Shown one piece after another: positions 9,734 to 21,415 of a DNA stretch of 64,000 nucleotides. The notes below the pieces were generated by a model that was not told the DNA's origin, made no database searches, and worked only from the letters and a program-made list of their open reading frames with translations. The DNA is from Tuctoria greenei (taxonomy: Eukaryota > Streptophyta > Magnoliopsida > Poales > Poaceae): positions 153,410,929 through 153,474,928 of the forward strand of contig JAYESD010000009.1 of assembly GCA_036927565.1 (NCBI GenBank), in the 5' to 3' direction. Both the position numbers and the translations under genes were made by a program. The first letter of the stretch is position 1. Every line of letters starts with the position of its first letter.

Positions 9734-10167
9734 GTCCGTAACAAATTTGTGCGAGCGATTTTGACAAGCTGTGAACGATTTGTCCCACCTTGGAAAGTTG
9801 ATCTCGTTGCAACGAATATAAGGCAACGCGCGCTATTGTTGTTACACATCCAATTGAAAAAAGATGTCGTACAAGACTTGGCCACGTTCCATTCGACATC
9901 GTCCGCTCGCTCGGTCGAAGTCGAACGGGACGTGAATGATGCGTGTACGGGGCGGATGTTTTTTTATATAAGCTCTGGGCCTTTTCCGTGTCAAATTAAA
10001 AAATTGCCAGTGAAGCCAATGGGACACGTCGAGCTGTTGTGATAATCGAGAGGGATGCAAACCGCGGTTTTTTATAAGCATAATTTTTCCCTACATACGT
10101 TGGGCCCTTTCTGTGTCAAATTAAAAATTTCTCCTTTATTGAAAAACATCTCCTTTAACGATGCACC
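9734..10167 (+). repeat. Large direct repeat, copy 2
   Basis: This second copy of the 9105-9565 unit begins GTCCGTAACAAATTTGTGCG and ends CTCCTTTAACGATGCACC. It is clearly diverged, with substitutions and small gaps, so the duplication is not recent. The 168 bp between the copies holds the inverted match to 6032-6098. Confidence 0.75.
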
Positions 10168-10449
10168 ACCCCCATTGCTACATTAACCTATTTAGATTAC
10201 AAATTGCCAGAGCTAGACGCACGCCCGTACATGGGCTCACGCGTCATGGGGACGAACACCAAGCGTCCCGGCGCAGTTTTGGCCCAGGAATACAAAGTGA
10301 CTCAGCGCAGTTTCAACCCACGAATAACAAGCGTCCAAGCGCAGTGTTGGGCCTACTCTGATAGCTTCACGTATGCTTTGTCCTGGCTGCCTCCCCGCCG
10401 TACCCTTCGATCCACAATGGCCCCTCTCCTGATTACACGAAACGCACCT

Positions 10450-10576
10450 GGAGGAGCATCCACCGGTCGCCACGCTCTTGGAGTAGCATCCGCCGGCCGC
10501 CACGCTCTTGGAAGAGCATCCGCCGTCCACCGGCGTAGAGGAGCATCCGTCAGCCGCCGCACGTGGAGGAGCAACA
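10450..10576 (+). repeat. GC-rich 30-bp minisatellite, about 4.5 units
   Basis: Units start at about 10450, 10480, 10510, 10537 and 10565 with GGAGGAGCATCC-like heads and CCGCCGGCCGCC-like middles. It lies just upstream of the transposase start and probably belongs to its leader or promoter. A GTACAA donor at 10584 and TTGTAG acceptor at 10648 would define a 65-bp leader intron. Confidence 0.65.
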
Positions 10577-10654
10577 GCGTTAGGTACAATTGCTCACATA
10601 ATGTTATTATAGTTCAATCCTCTTACGGATACATTGATTGAATTGTAGGAAGCG

Positions 10655-13600
10655 ATGTCAGAAGATAAGACATGGATGGGAAAAGACAGGCGTACGAAGG
10701 AGTGGCAGGATGGAATGAAGTCATTTTTAAATTTAGCATTCCAGGGCACTCGTGAAGAAGAAACTAAGCCTTGTCCTTGCACAAAATGTCGTAATATTTG
10801 CCACGGGACACGCAATGAAGTTCATCTTCACTTACTTCGTAATGGGATGTCATTTGATTATACTTGTTGGGTACACCATAGAGAAAAACGAGTTGAGAAA
10901 AATATTGTTGAGCAATCAGCAAATAATGAGGAGATAATTTCTGATGATGCTGCTATGGAAAATATGTTGTCCAGTGTACTTAGAGGCGCTGATCATGGTG
11001 GTACTTCAGTAGATGTTGATGATCTACAAAATGTTATAAACCAGCAGGAGCCAACTGGGTGTGCAAAGGCATTCTATGACTTATTAAATGATGCCAAAAA
11101 GGAGTTGTATCCAGGTTGTGAGAAGGTGACCCAGTTATCCTTCATTATCAGGTTGTACCAGATAAAGTGTTTAACTGGTTTGAGCAAAAAAGCATGTGAG
11201 TTCATCCTTGAACTATTCTCATATGTGCTTCCAGAGGGCCCTTGCATTCCTAATACACTTGATAAAGTTCAAAAGGTTGTTCGTGACCTCGGGTGAGCTA
11301 CGAAAAGATCGATGGATGTGTCAATGACTCTGTGTTATTCCGGAAGGACTATTCTCTGTTGGATCGATGCCCAAAATGTGGTGAATTAAGATGGAAAAAT
11401 AGTACTGGTGGGGATGCAAGAGAGGCTTTACCTTGTGGAAAAGCCAAGAAGCTTGTAGCACGCAAGATTCTACGATACTTCCCTCTTATTCCCCATCTTC
11501 AAAGGTTTTATATGGCAGAATCAATAGCATCAAACATGCGTTGGCACAAAGAAGAACGTATTGATGATGGAATATTACGCCATCCTACAAATTCGAAAGC
11601 ATGGAAGCATTTTGATAGAATTCACCCAAATTTCTCATTTGATCCTCGCAACATAAGACTTGGGCTAGCATCTGATGGTTTCAATCCTTTTGGAGTAATG
11701 AATGTTTCTTACAGTACATGGCCTGTGATTCTAATCCCTTATAATCTACCACCTTGGTTGTGTATGAAGCAGCCTTATTGGTTGATGTCAATGATAATTC
11801 CTGGGCCAAAGTCACCTGGAAACAACATTGATGTGTATCTGCAGCCTTTGATTGATGAGCTACTAAAATTATGGTATGATGGTGTTGAAACATACGACAG
11901 TTCAAAGAAAGTGACATTTCTCATGCGAGCTTCTATATTGTGGACAATAAATGATTTTCCAGCATATGCAATGCTATGTGGATGGAGCACAAAAGGTAGG
12001 CTAGAATGTCCATACTGCCATGTAAACACTAACGCCTTGTGGTTGAAACATGGACGAAAGTATTGCTACATGGGTCATCGTCGTTTCCTACCTCAGGATC
12101 ACCGGTGGCGTCGGGACAAAGCTTCTTTCAACAACAAGATAGAGAATAGAGAGGCTCCAACATCACTCTATGGTCACGAAGTACTCCAACAATACGAGAC
12201 TTTTGATCAAGTGAGTTTTGGACACACGAATAATAAGAGAAAGCGCACTGAGGAAGATAGGTGGCATAGTTGGAAGAAGAAAAGTATATTTTTTCAGCTC
12301 CTGTATTGGAAGACATTGCTAATAAGGCATAAATTGGATGTCATGCACATTGAGAAAAACATTTGTGGTAGCATATGGGGGACCTTACTTAATATGGATG
12401 GTAAAACAAAATATAGTCTACAAGCTCGTTTTGATATGCAAGAAACGGGTATACGGCCAAAGCAACATCCGGTGGGTATGAAAGGGAAGTATGATTGTCC
12501 ATCAGCATCATATACTTTGCAAGAAGATCAGAAGACCACCTTGTGCAAGTTTTTGGTGGATGTGAAGATGACTGATGGTTATGCCTCAAACATCAAGAGA
12601 AGTGTGGACATAGCAGCACGTAAGGTATCAGGTCTAAAAACTCATGACTTTCATATTATATTTCAGAAGCTCCTTCCTATTGCAATACGTGACATATTGC
12701 TTGAAAAGGTTGTTGAACCTTTAATTAAGTTTAGCAGATTCTTTTCTGGAATTTGTTCTAAAGAATTGGCGGAACCAGATTTGGATAAGATGATTGAACA
12801 ATTTCCTGAAACAATTTGTAAGCTTCAGATGTTGCTTTCTCCTGCTTTCTTTGATATCATGGTACATCTTCCAATCCATCTTGCCGAGGAAGCTCACTTG
12901 GGTGGACCTATTTCTTATAGATGGATGTTTCCAATTGAGAGGTACCTTGGTACATTGAAGAGGTATGTACGTAACAGAGCTCACCCAGAGGGTTCTATAG
13001 TTGAGGGATATATTATGGAAGAGTGTATGACTTTTTGTAGTCAATTTTTGGATAACATCAGCACCAAGCTTAATAGGCCAGAACGTCATGAAGCTGCAGC
13101 TAGGAATGAACCTTCTCTCGAGTTTAATATATTTACAGAAATTGATAATTCCAAAAAAGGGTTTAAATGGGGCCAACTTACAATGGTGGAACTATATAAC
13201 ATCAGGCATTATATTATTTCTAATGTTGAAGAGGTTGCTCCATGGATCAAGTACGTATAACTCAGATGTTCTATACTATATTGGATCATTCTTATTGTAG
13301 ATGGCTAATTTAATTTTGTACCCTTTTCAGTGAGCATTTTGAAGAGCTGAAAAAGATTCATTCTCGTGATGTTGAAAAACGCCATAGAGATGAGTTTGTT
13401 TATTGGTTTCATAAACGAGTAAGTACATGCAAGTTTTTACTTTGATGAAATATTGAAGAAATATATGTTCTAAAGTTGGTTTATCGATGACCCCTTTTAT
13501 ACTAATTAATGTGTACAGATTACGACATTATACAAAGAAGGCAAAGTAACCGATTATTTGTATGCATTATCTAGAGAATCTGATCGTCGGGCATGTTTTT

Positions 13601-14260
13601 TTAGTCGATCATTAAATGGCTTCTTCTTTCGAACAGCAGAGGTGGAAAAAGATTTACGGACGCAAAACAGTGGTGTTGTTGTTCGAGATGGTGATCATGA
13701 GTGGTAATGGAGTAATCAATAAAATGATTTCTGTTGATTTTGAAAAAAAATCAAGAGGTTCTGTTATTTGAATGTGACTGGTTTGATCGGCCTCGTTCCG
13801 GTCAGAGACAAAGCAGAGGCTACAAAATGGATCGATACGGAATGATAGATGTTGACACTACTATTTCTCAATTTAAGTATGAGCCTTACATTCTAGCCAC
13901 CCAAGCAGAACAAGTTTTTTACGTTAGAAGTGTGAAGCAACCTAAATGGGCTACAATTGTTAAAACGAAGTCACGAAACCTTTTTTCCATGCCCCCTGAA
14001 GATAGTGAAAATAATGTCACTAAGACGATGGAGGCTGAGACATTTGATGATCGACGACTTATTGATATAAATGAGGATATGACCGCATGGGATAGGAATG
14101 ACATTGAGGGAGCAACCGGTGATGTTTCCGCTCTTTCAAATGAAGACATGACGACGACGACGACGATGATGATACATATATCAATAATGGTATTGTACCT
14201 CCAATATTCGGGAAGGATAGCGAAGATGATGATTTTTTATATAAGTACTGTGTGAGCTAG
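10655..14260 (+). pseudogene. TNP2-type CACTA transposase, frameshifted
   Basis: Starts at ATG 10655. The N-terminus matches the transposase-associated domain (CPCTKCRNICHG...H.LRNGM). The frame ends at 11294-11296 and coding resumes one base out at 11295, implying a 1-bp loss near 11292. The long second part (to 13250) carries the Transposase_21 core (C.YCHVNT, LDVMHIEKNI) and a following DUF4218-type domain (HLAEEAHLGGPI.YRWMFPIER). Likely introns are 13251-13330 and 13419-13518, each GT...AG and frame-preserving. The last exon shows extra bases near 13706 and in the A8 run at 13742-13749. A DUF4216-like domain follows (LFECDWFD, QVFYV). The acidic tail is frame-switched at an ACG repeat near 14150. 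The family binds the terminal and subterminal repeats and moves the element. This copy cannot encode an intact protein. Confidence 0.85.
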
Positions 14261-14295
14261 CTGTACGTGAACTATTTGATTTTTTTTTTTGAAAA

Positions 14296-15690
14296 GATAG
14301 AAGCCGCTATTCTATTTAGCAGCAAGCTTAGAAGCAAGTCAATATGAGTCGTGGTGAGTCGTGGCAAAAGTTCGTAATGCAACGATTGTGTTCCGTGACA
14401 AAAGATCCTAACACCACGAATTGGTGAATCGTGGCAAAAGTTCCTAATGCAATGATTATTTTTTGTGGCGCTAGATCTTAACACCTCCAACTGGTATTTC
14501 GTGGCAACAGATCCTAATACAACAACAGTGTTTCATGGCGATAGATCCTATTGCCACGACTGGTGAATCGTGGCATAAGTTCCTAATGCAACATTTGTGT
14601 TTCGTGGTGATAGATCGTAACGCCACGAACTGGTGAATCGTGGCAAGAGTTCCTAATGCAACGTTTTTGTTCTGTAGCGATAGATCTTAATGCCACCAAC
14701 CTGTTTTTCATGGCAACAGATCCTAATACAACGATAGTGTTTCATGGTGATAGATCCTATCACCATGAACTGGTGAATCGTGGCATAAGTCCCTAATGCA
14801 ACGTTTGTGTTTCGTGGCGATAGATCGTAATGCCACGAACTAGTGAATCGTGGCAAAAGTTCCTAGTGCAACGTTTGTGTTTTGTGGCGATAAATCCTTA
14901 TGCCACGAACTGGTGAATCGTGACAAAAGTTCCTAATGCAACGATTATGTTCTGTGGCGATAGATCTTAACGCCACCAACCGGTATTTCATGGCAACAGA
15001 TCCTAATACAACGATAGTGTTTCGTGGCGATAGATCCTATCGCCACGAACTGGTGAATCATGGCAAAAGTTCCTAATGCAACATTTGTGTTTCGTGGCGA
15101 TAGATCCTAACACCACGAAGTGGTGAATCGTGGCAAAAGTTCCTAATGCAACGATTGTGTTCCGTGGCGATAGATCCTAATGCCACGAACCGGTATTTCG
15201 CGGCAACAGATCCTAATGCAACGTTTGCGTTTCGTGGCGATAGATCCTATCACCATGAACTGTTGATGCATGGCAAAAATTCCTAATGCAACGATTGTGT
15301 TCTGTGGCGATAGATGCTAACGCCACGAACTAGTGAATCGTGGCAACAGATCCTAATGCAACGACTATATTCCATGGCGATAGATGCCAACTTCATGAAC
15401 TAGTGAATCGTGGCAATAGATCCTAATGCAATGATCGAGTTCCGTGGCGATAGATGCTAATGCCACGAACTATTGAATCGTAGCAACAGATCCTACTGCA
15501 ATGATCGGGTTCCGTGGCGATAGATGCTAATGCCACGAACTAGTGAATCGTGACAACATATTCATGGCGATAGATTCTAATGCCACAAACTAGTGAATCG
15601 TGGCAACAAATCCTAATACAACGATCGTGTTCCCAGTCGATAGATGCTAATGCCACGAACTAGTGAATCATGGCAAAAGACCAAGCTTAC
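14296..15690 (+). repeat. CACTA subterminal repeat array, unit about 70 bp
   Basis: About 19 diverged units follow each other. A typical unit reads GAATCGTGGCAAAAGTTCC, then AATGCAACG, a GTGTT(C/T)CGTGGCGATAG block and CCTAACGCCACGAAC. Each unit holds TCGTGGC and GCCACGA in opposite orientation, so every unit can fold on itself. In CACTA elements such arrays are binding sites for the transposon-encoded DNA-binding protein. Position between the transposase gene and the CACTA end supports this over an independent satellite. Confidence 0.85.
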
Positions 15691-15731
15691 TGCAACGATT
15701 TAGTATGTGTTGTCGTACTATCGTTGCAACA

Positions 15732-15750
15732 GGGCGGAATCCTTGTAGTG
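15732..15750 (-). repeat. CACTA terminal inverted repeat (right)
   Basis: On the minus strand the terminus reads CACTACAAGGATTCCGCCC. The next three bases, AGA at 15751-15753, would be the target duplication, but the left partner is not in view. Confidence 0.85.
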
Positions 15751-16869
15751 AGATGATGTTCAAGAAGAAAAGGCAAATTGGACAGGCGCACCTAGGAAAG
15801 GAGTGAGACTCAAATGAGGAGTCCTCATCTGAAGAGGAAGAGGGGATGGCTAGCATAGCCATCAAGAAGACAAACAAGAAATCCACCCTCTTCCCAACTA
15901 TTGGCGCAATGAAGGACAACGACACATGTCTAATGGCGAAGGAAGATAAAAGAAAGGTAACAACTAAATCTTCCTCCTCGCATTCTTACTCTAGCAATAG
16001 TGATGCTTATAGTGATAATGAAGATATGCTTGTTGGCTTAGATAAGAAAACTGCTGCAAAAATGAAATTCTTGATGGATAAACTTATTGATAAGGAGGAG
16101 TTTGTTGATCGCCAAGAAGATATGATCATCCTTCAAAAGGAGGAGTATCTTAAGATCAAAAAGCTCCTTGAACTTGAAAAGGAGCGAAGCAAGTCACTAG
16201 AACTTGAGTTAGCTTCAAGCAAGGAAGCTTGCTTGAAGTTAAGCGACTCAAATATTATCATCAAGGATGAACTTACTAACTTAACCAAAGTTAACAAGAT
16301 CCTTGAGGTACAAGTTGAGTCACTCAAACAATGTGACCCTTCATCCTCTTCAAGCTCACCTTCTCAACACTTAAAATCTGAAACTACTATTACTTATGCA
16401 TGTGCTAAAATTGACACTAACTCGAAGGACAAATCGAACTTGAGAAAAGACAAACATCCTTCCCGTAATGGCATATTTGACAAGGAGAAGATCAAGTATG
16501 CATGCAGTGCATACTTGGCCACAAGACCTCCTAATGTAAAATATGGCATTGGGTATTCTTATGGTGCAAAATGCTAGAAGCCACAAGAATAACAATGAAC
16601 GCATTGCTTTTGTCAAGGGAAACTCCCCTCAACCTAGAAAGGCTAATAATGTTGATAAGTCCAAACATGTTAACACATTTGAGCAACAACTATTGTTTAG
16701 AACCTTTGACGCATCATATGTACTCATGAAAAGTAACTTTGGTAGAGTTTATGCTAAATATGTTGGGCCACACCATGGGAACACCAAGTCTTATGTGTGG
16801 GTGCCCAAATCACTTGTAACTAACCTCAAAGGACCCAAGAAAGCTTGGGTACCTAAAACCAAGGCGTAA
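15751..16869 (+). pseudogene. Copia F gag, C-terminal part
   Basis: An open stretch (main frame 15846-16577) encodes an acidic/serine-rich segment, then a coiled coil rich in K, E and L (about residues 80-165), typical of the tail of Sirevirus gag. The frame breaks near 16570. Coding continues one frame over from 16543 to 16869 and ends in the motif pair WVPKSLV and AWVPKTKA, known at the gag/protease boundary. The nucleocapsid zinc knuckle that should precede is absent because the left part is cut at 15750. Confidence 0.7.
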
Positions 16870-16883
16870 TTTGTTTTTGTAGA

Positions 16884-19850
16884 CCTACTCCTCTGGTGGA
16901 GCAAAATGGGTGCTAGATAGTGGATGCACCAACCACATGACCGGAGAAAGAAGGATGTTCGTTGAATATGAAGTACATGAAGATCCAAGAAAAGGCATCT
17001 ATTTTGGAGACAACAATCAAGGAAGGGTGCTCGGTACCGGTAAAATTGCAATACCATCTCAACACACTCTTTCTCACGTTTTACATGTCGATTCCTTATA
17101 TTATAACCTATTGTATATATCTTAATTATGTGACAAGGGTTATAATTGCTTGTTCACTAATGAGGGTGTGACCATCTCTAGAAGGAGTGATGACTCGGTT
17201 GCATTCAAGGGTGTGTTAAAGGGAAAGCTTTATCTTGTTAACTTTAACAAAGATAAAGCCGAACTTGATACATGCTTGATTGCAAATACCAACATGGGTT
17301 GGCTGTGGCATAGACGGCTAGCACATGTTGGTATGTGGAATCTTCAAAAACTCCTTAAGGGCGATGACATCCGAGGTTTGAAGGATGTTATTTTTGAGAA
17401 AGACAAGCCCTGTAGCGTGTGCCAAGCCGGGAAGCAAGTAGGAGCACCCCATCCCACGAAGAACGTCACAAAAACGACAAGACTGCTCGAGCTAATTCAC
17501 ATGGATCTATTTGGTCCAATTGCTTACATAAGCATCGGCGATAATAAATACGGCTTAGTAATTGTTGATGATTTTTCGCGCTTCACGTGGGTTTTCTTTT
17601 TGCATGATAAGACAGAAACTCAAGGAACCCTCAAGAAGTTTCTCAAGCGTGCCTAAAATGAGTTTTCATTGAAGATCAAGAACATTCAAAGTGACAATGG
17701 CACGGAGTTCAAGAACACCCAAGTTGAGGAGTACCTAGACGAAGAAGGCATAAAACATGAATTTTCAGCACCATACTCCCCTCAACAAAATGGAGTAGCC
17801 GAAAGGAAGAACTGAACCCTCATAGAGATGGGGAGGACAATGCTTGATGAGTACAAGACTTCGGATTGATTTTGGGATGAAGCGGTCAACACCGCTTGTC
17901 ACGCCATAAATCGACTCTATCTTCATCGCCTACTAAAGAAAACGTTATATGAACTACTCACCGAGCAAGTTGATCAATGTGTGCTAGATAGAGAAGAAGC
18001 TCCATGTCAAGCATTGAGAAGAATGACATTGGGCGATGTTCGACCACAAGCGCCACCTCCAAATGCAAATGAAGCAAATGGACCACAAGTGGAGGCAATT
18101 GATCAAGGGAGAGCTTCTACACAAGATCAACCTCACGAAGATCAAGGTGACCAACAAATCAATGAGGTCAACCATCTAGGGGGAGAAGAAAATGACCATG
18201 AAGATTGAAGACCACAAGTGCCACATCCAAGAGTACACCAATTCATCCAAAGATATCACCCCGTCGACAACATAATCGATGACATCCAAAAGGGAGTAAC
18301 AACTAGATATCAAATTGCTATTTTTTGTGAAAATTACTCATTTGTATCCTCTTTGGAACATCACAGGGTTGAAGATGCATTAAAAGATCCAGATTGGGTT
18401 GTGGCAATGCAAGAAGAATTGAACAACTTCAAACAGAATGAGGTTTGGGAACTTGTTCAACATCGTCGGCACTAAATGGGTGTTCTGCAACAAACAAGAC
18501 GAACACAGGGTGGTGACAAGAAACAAGGCGCGACTTGTGTCCAAAGGGTATTCACAAGTCGAAGGTTTGGATTTTGATGAAACTTTTGCTCCCGTAGCTA
18601 GGCTTGAATCGATTAGAATATTACTTGCATATGCTACTCACCATGATTTCAAGCTCTATCAAATGGATGTAAAGTGTGCCTTCCTCAACGGACCAATCAA
18701 GGAGGAGGTGTACGTGGAGCAACCCCTAGATTCAAAGATCAAGAGTTCCCCGACCATGTGTTCAAACTGCGTAAGGCTCTCTATGGCCTCAAACAAGCTC
18801 CTAGAGCTTGGTATGAGTGCCTTAGAGATTTTTTGATTGAAAATGGATTTAAATTTGGCAAAGTTGATTACACATTGTTTACCAAGCACTTTGAAGATGA
18901 TTTATTTATTTGTCAAATTTATGTTGATGACATCATTTTTGGTTCAACGAACAAATACTTTTGTGAAGAGTTTAGTAAGATTATGACAGATAGATTCAAG
19001 ATGTCTATGATGGGAGAACTGAGATACTTCTTGGGATTCCTAGTGAGACAACAAAGGGAAGGACGTTCATAAGCCAAACCAAGTACACTTAAGACATACT
19101 TAAGAAGTTTGGAATGGACAAGGCGAAGCCTATAAAGACTCCATGGCAACAAATGGACACTTGGATCTCAATGAAGACGGACCAAGCGTGGATCAAAAGG
19201 TATATCGCTCCATGATTGGATCTGTACTTTACTTATGTGCATCTAGGTCTGATATTATGTTGAGTGTATGTTTGTGTGCAAGATTTCAAGCCAATCCTAA
19301 GGAGTGTCATTTGACAGCCGTAAAAAGAATCTTGCGATATTTAGTTCATACACCCAACCTAGGCCTTCAGTATCCTAAAGGTTCCAAATTCAATCTCATT
19401 GGATACTCCGATGCAGATTATACCGGATGCAAAGTAGATAGAAAAAGTACCTCCGGTACATGTCAATTCCTAGGTAGATCCCTAGTTTCTTGGTCCTACA
19501 AGAAACAAAACTCCATTGCCCTATCCACAGCCGAAGTAGAGTATGTTGCAGTTGGGAGTTGTTGTGCACAACTCCTTTGGAAGCGACAAACTCTAAGGGA
19601 TTACAGTTACAATATGAGTTGTATTTCACTCCTTTGTGATAATGAGAGTGCTATTAAAATTGCCCATAACCCCGTCGAGCACTCTAGAACCAAACACATA
19701 GACATCTGACATCATTTTTTGAGAGACCACTCAATGAAAGGCGACATAGCCATTTCCCATGTCAACACCGAAAAACAAGTATCAGACATATTTACCAAAC
19801 CACTTGATGAAAAACTTTTTTGCGAGCTCTAAAATGAACTAAATATCCTT
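16884..19850 (+). pseudogene. Copia F pol, multiply broken
   Basis: Protease: VLDSGCTNHMTG at 16911. Integrase: pre-integrase H..LAH.G..N..KL, CSVCQAGKQ, then DLFGPI and DDFSRFTWVFF (17330-17600) and SDNGTEFK, continuing to about 17980. Reverse transcriptase: TKWVFCNKQ, FAPVARLESIR, YQMDVKCAFLNG, then YVDDIIFG near 18930. RNase H: DADYTGCKVDRKSTSG and STAEVEY...HSRTKHIDI (19420-19710). Breaks include TAA at 17122, TAA at 17654, TGA at 17813 and 17866, TAA at about 19090, TGA at 19707 and frame changes near 18440 and 18700. Most of the stops fit CAA-to-TAA or CGA-to-TGA changes. The linker between integrase and RT is also shortened. Confidence 0.85.
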
Positions 19851-20539
19851 GATGCTCAGAACGTGGCTTGAAAACTTGCACACCTGTATGGCTTATTCAA
19901 AATCCATTGATTGTGTTATGAAAATCATCTCTCTCTATTTTCTACGAAAAACTATTTCACTTACTTGATCTTGGTGAATTATGGTCATAGCGTGATTGTT
20001 GTATGTTTACTGATCATAATCATCAAGATTATTTGTGTGTTTTGCCCCCTATTTTCTTTATAAGCACCTTCAAATATATACGAATGGGCTAGTTGCTTTT
20101 GTTCTGGTGACCACGGACTAGTCCGTGATTGCCTGGACTAGTCCGCACACTTCAGACTAGTCCGCAGAGATTCGGTAGTCCGGACTAGTCCGGTTGACAC
20201 AGACTAGTCCGATTTTTCGAATCCATAACCCTAGGGCCGCCAAACCCTAATCCCCTTCATCCTCGCAACTTCCCTCACATTCTCTCTCCCCACTCTAGCG
20301 CCCCTAAGGCCATTTGGCGATTTCTCCACCAAATATCTTCAAATCTCCGTGGAAAACGATCTTCATCGCAAGGGGATCAAGGACCACAGACTTGTCCGCA
20401 CCAACAACGCCTCCAACCTCGAGAATCGAAGGATTTTGGTGAAATTTCTCCAAAACCCTAGAACCTTAGATTTCTTGTGTTGTGGTCCAAATAGCTTACC
20501 TCTACTTGTTAGTACATGACTCCTTGTTGTATTACATCT
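19851..20539 (+). other. Non-coding tail of copia F with palindrome array
   Basis: Between RNase H and the Tat LTR there is no gene. At 20106-20220 five near-palindromes of the type GGACTAGTCC follow one another at 18-30 bp spacing, with a sixth (CAGACTTGTCCG) near 20388. The rest is CT-rich leader-like sequence. No polypurine tract or LTR end was recognised before the junction at 20540. Confidence 0.65.
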
Positions 20540-21395
20540 TGTCAGAGTTTGGTTCTGACAATTCTCCCGGTACTACCGTTGGCAGCCCACGGAGTTTATA
20601 GTTCGGTTGTGGGCGCGTAGAGATTCAGAACACAATGGCAAGTTGACACGAGGATTTACATGGTCCGGGCCGCCTAAGCGTAATACCCTACTCCATGGGG
20701 TGTGTAGTTGTAGTCTTGAGTGTCTGAGCACTTGTGAGCGTGTGTCAGAGCCGAGTCTGGAGGAAGTCTCTCATGTGTATCGCTCGACCAGTCCTTTTAT
20801 AGTACAAGGACTGGTCGTTACATCGTTAGCCTGGCCCGACATGTGGCCCTGGCGGTTACTGATGTTTAATACACAATTAATGAGCTTAATTACCCTTAAT
20901 AGTGTGGTAACATGCCTTGACAGTGACGTTACTCGTATTAAGGGCCCTCCGATCGTGTGTCATTAAGATGGTATTAATGACACTTAATCGGGTCTTGAAG
21001 TCCTTGATTGTCCCTTGATGGTCCGAGCCGTTGGGGGTTCACCAGTCTGATTGTTGAAGTTGAAGGTCCGACGATTGGACGCGTGGCAGCTCTGGAGCTT
21101 ACCGTCTAGGACGGGTAGGTCCGATGCTATTGTACACATGTCAGTACTGGAGCTTCCCTCTATCAGGGGTTAGGTCCGGGGGTACCGCACAGGTATTTAG
21201 CCCGGAGCTATCCCATGTGTGGGATGTAGCTCCGGTTGCAGGATACACATGGCAGCACAGGGACTAACCATAGAAGGAAGGCAGGTCCGGTCCCGTATGA
21301 CACGTGTGGCCTTTGGAGGTCTTCAACTCAGACAAGTGAAGTTCCTTTGGTCTTTTTGCAGTCCCAAGGGGTGTTCGATCTACAGGGTACTGACA
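20540..21395 (-). repeat. 3' LTR of Tat element A
   Basis: The 856 bp segment starts TGTCAG and ends CTGACA on the plus strand, inverted ends. It is followed at 21396 by a sequence whose complement is purine-rich (GGGCCCAGGGGGCCAC), the expected polypurine tract. The minus-strand TATA is at 20795-20801. The region 20990-21300, upstream of that TATA in element orientation, holds many GGAGCT and AGGTCCG words. No second LTR is in the window, so the boundaries rest on end symmetry and the polypurine tract. Confidence 0.7.
20785..20817 (-). promoter_or_regulatory. LTR TATA box within a perfect inverted repeat
   Basis: CGACCAGTCCTT (20785-20796) and AAGGACTGGTCG (20806-20817) are exact reverse complements with a 9-nt loop. 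The minus-strand TATAAAA lies at 20795-20801, partly in the loop. This places the core promoter in a potential cruciform. Confidence 0.7.
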
Positions 21396-21415
21396 GTGGC
21401 CCCCTGGGCCCACCT
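21396..21415 (-). promoter_or_regulatory. Polypurine tract of element A
   Basis: The minus strand reads AGGTGGGCCCAGGGGGCCAC directly before the LTR end at 21395. It would prime plus-strand DNA synthesis. Confidence 0.6.

Larger units (their letters stand above)
10168..15750 (+). mobile_element. CACTA (En/Spm) transposon, left end missing
   Basis: The element carries a TNP2-type transposase gene, a 1.35 kb array of subterminal repeats, and a right terminus whose complement reads CACTACAAGGATTCCGCC at 15750. That is the hallmark of the CACTA superfamily. A matching CACTACAAGG was not found upstream, nor a left subterminal array. The left border is therefore arbitrary and the element is probably truncated. 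The copia remnant F starts directly at 15751 in mid-gag, so CACTA seems to have inserted into or recombined with it. No TNP1/TnpA-like second gene was recognised. Confidence 0.8.
15751..20539 (+). mobile_element. Sirevirus-like Ty1/copia remnant (F)
   Basis: The order is partial gag, protease, integrase, reverse transcriptase, RNase H, then a non-coding tail with a palindrome array. Domain order (integrase before RT) makes it Ty1/copia. The coiled-coil gag tail and the boundary motif WVPK(T/S) suggest the Sirevirus lineage. The 5' LTR and gag N-terminus are lost at the CACTA junction and the tail is cut by the Tat element at 20540, so neither LTR was identified. Many stops and frameshifts make it the most decayed large element here. 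Confidence 0.75.

Noticed and set aside
9105..10167. LTR pair of a short retroelement
   Set aside because: The copies lack TG...CA ends and no primer-binding site or polypurine tract was seen between them, so they are listed only as direct repeats.
11288..11300. GGTGAGCT as a splice donor at the end of the first CACTA coding block
   Set aside because: Family-like coding resumes immediately one base out of frame with no gap, so a 1-bp loss explains it better than an intron.
14296..15690. Independent satellite array
   Set aside because: It lies exactly between a CACTA transposase gene and a CACTACAAGG terminus, so it is better explained as the subterminal repeats of that element.
20540..20562. 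Very short element TGTCAG...CTGACA
   Set aside because: The nearby CTGACA at 20557-20562 is only 23 bp from the start. The partner at 21395 is followed by a polypurine tract and fits a real LTR.
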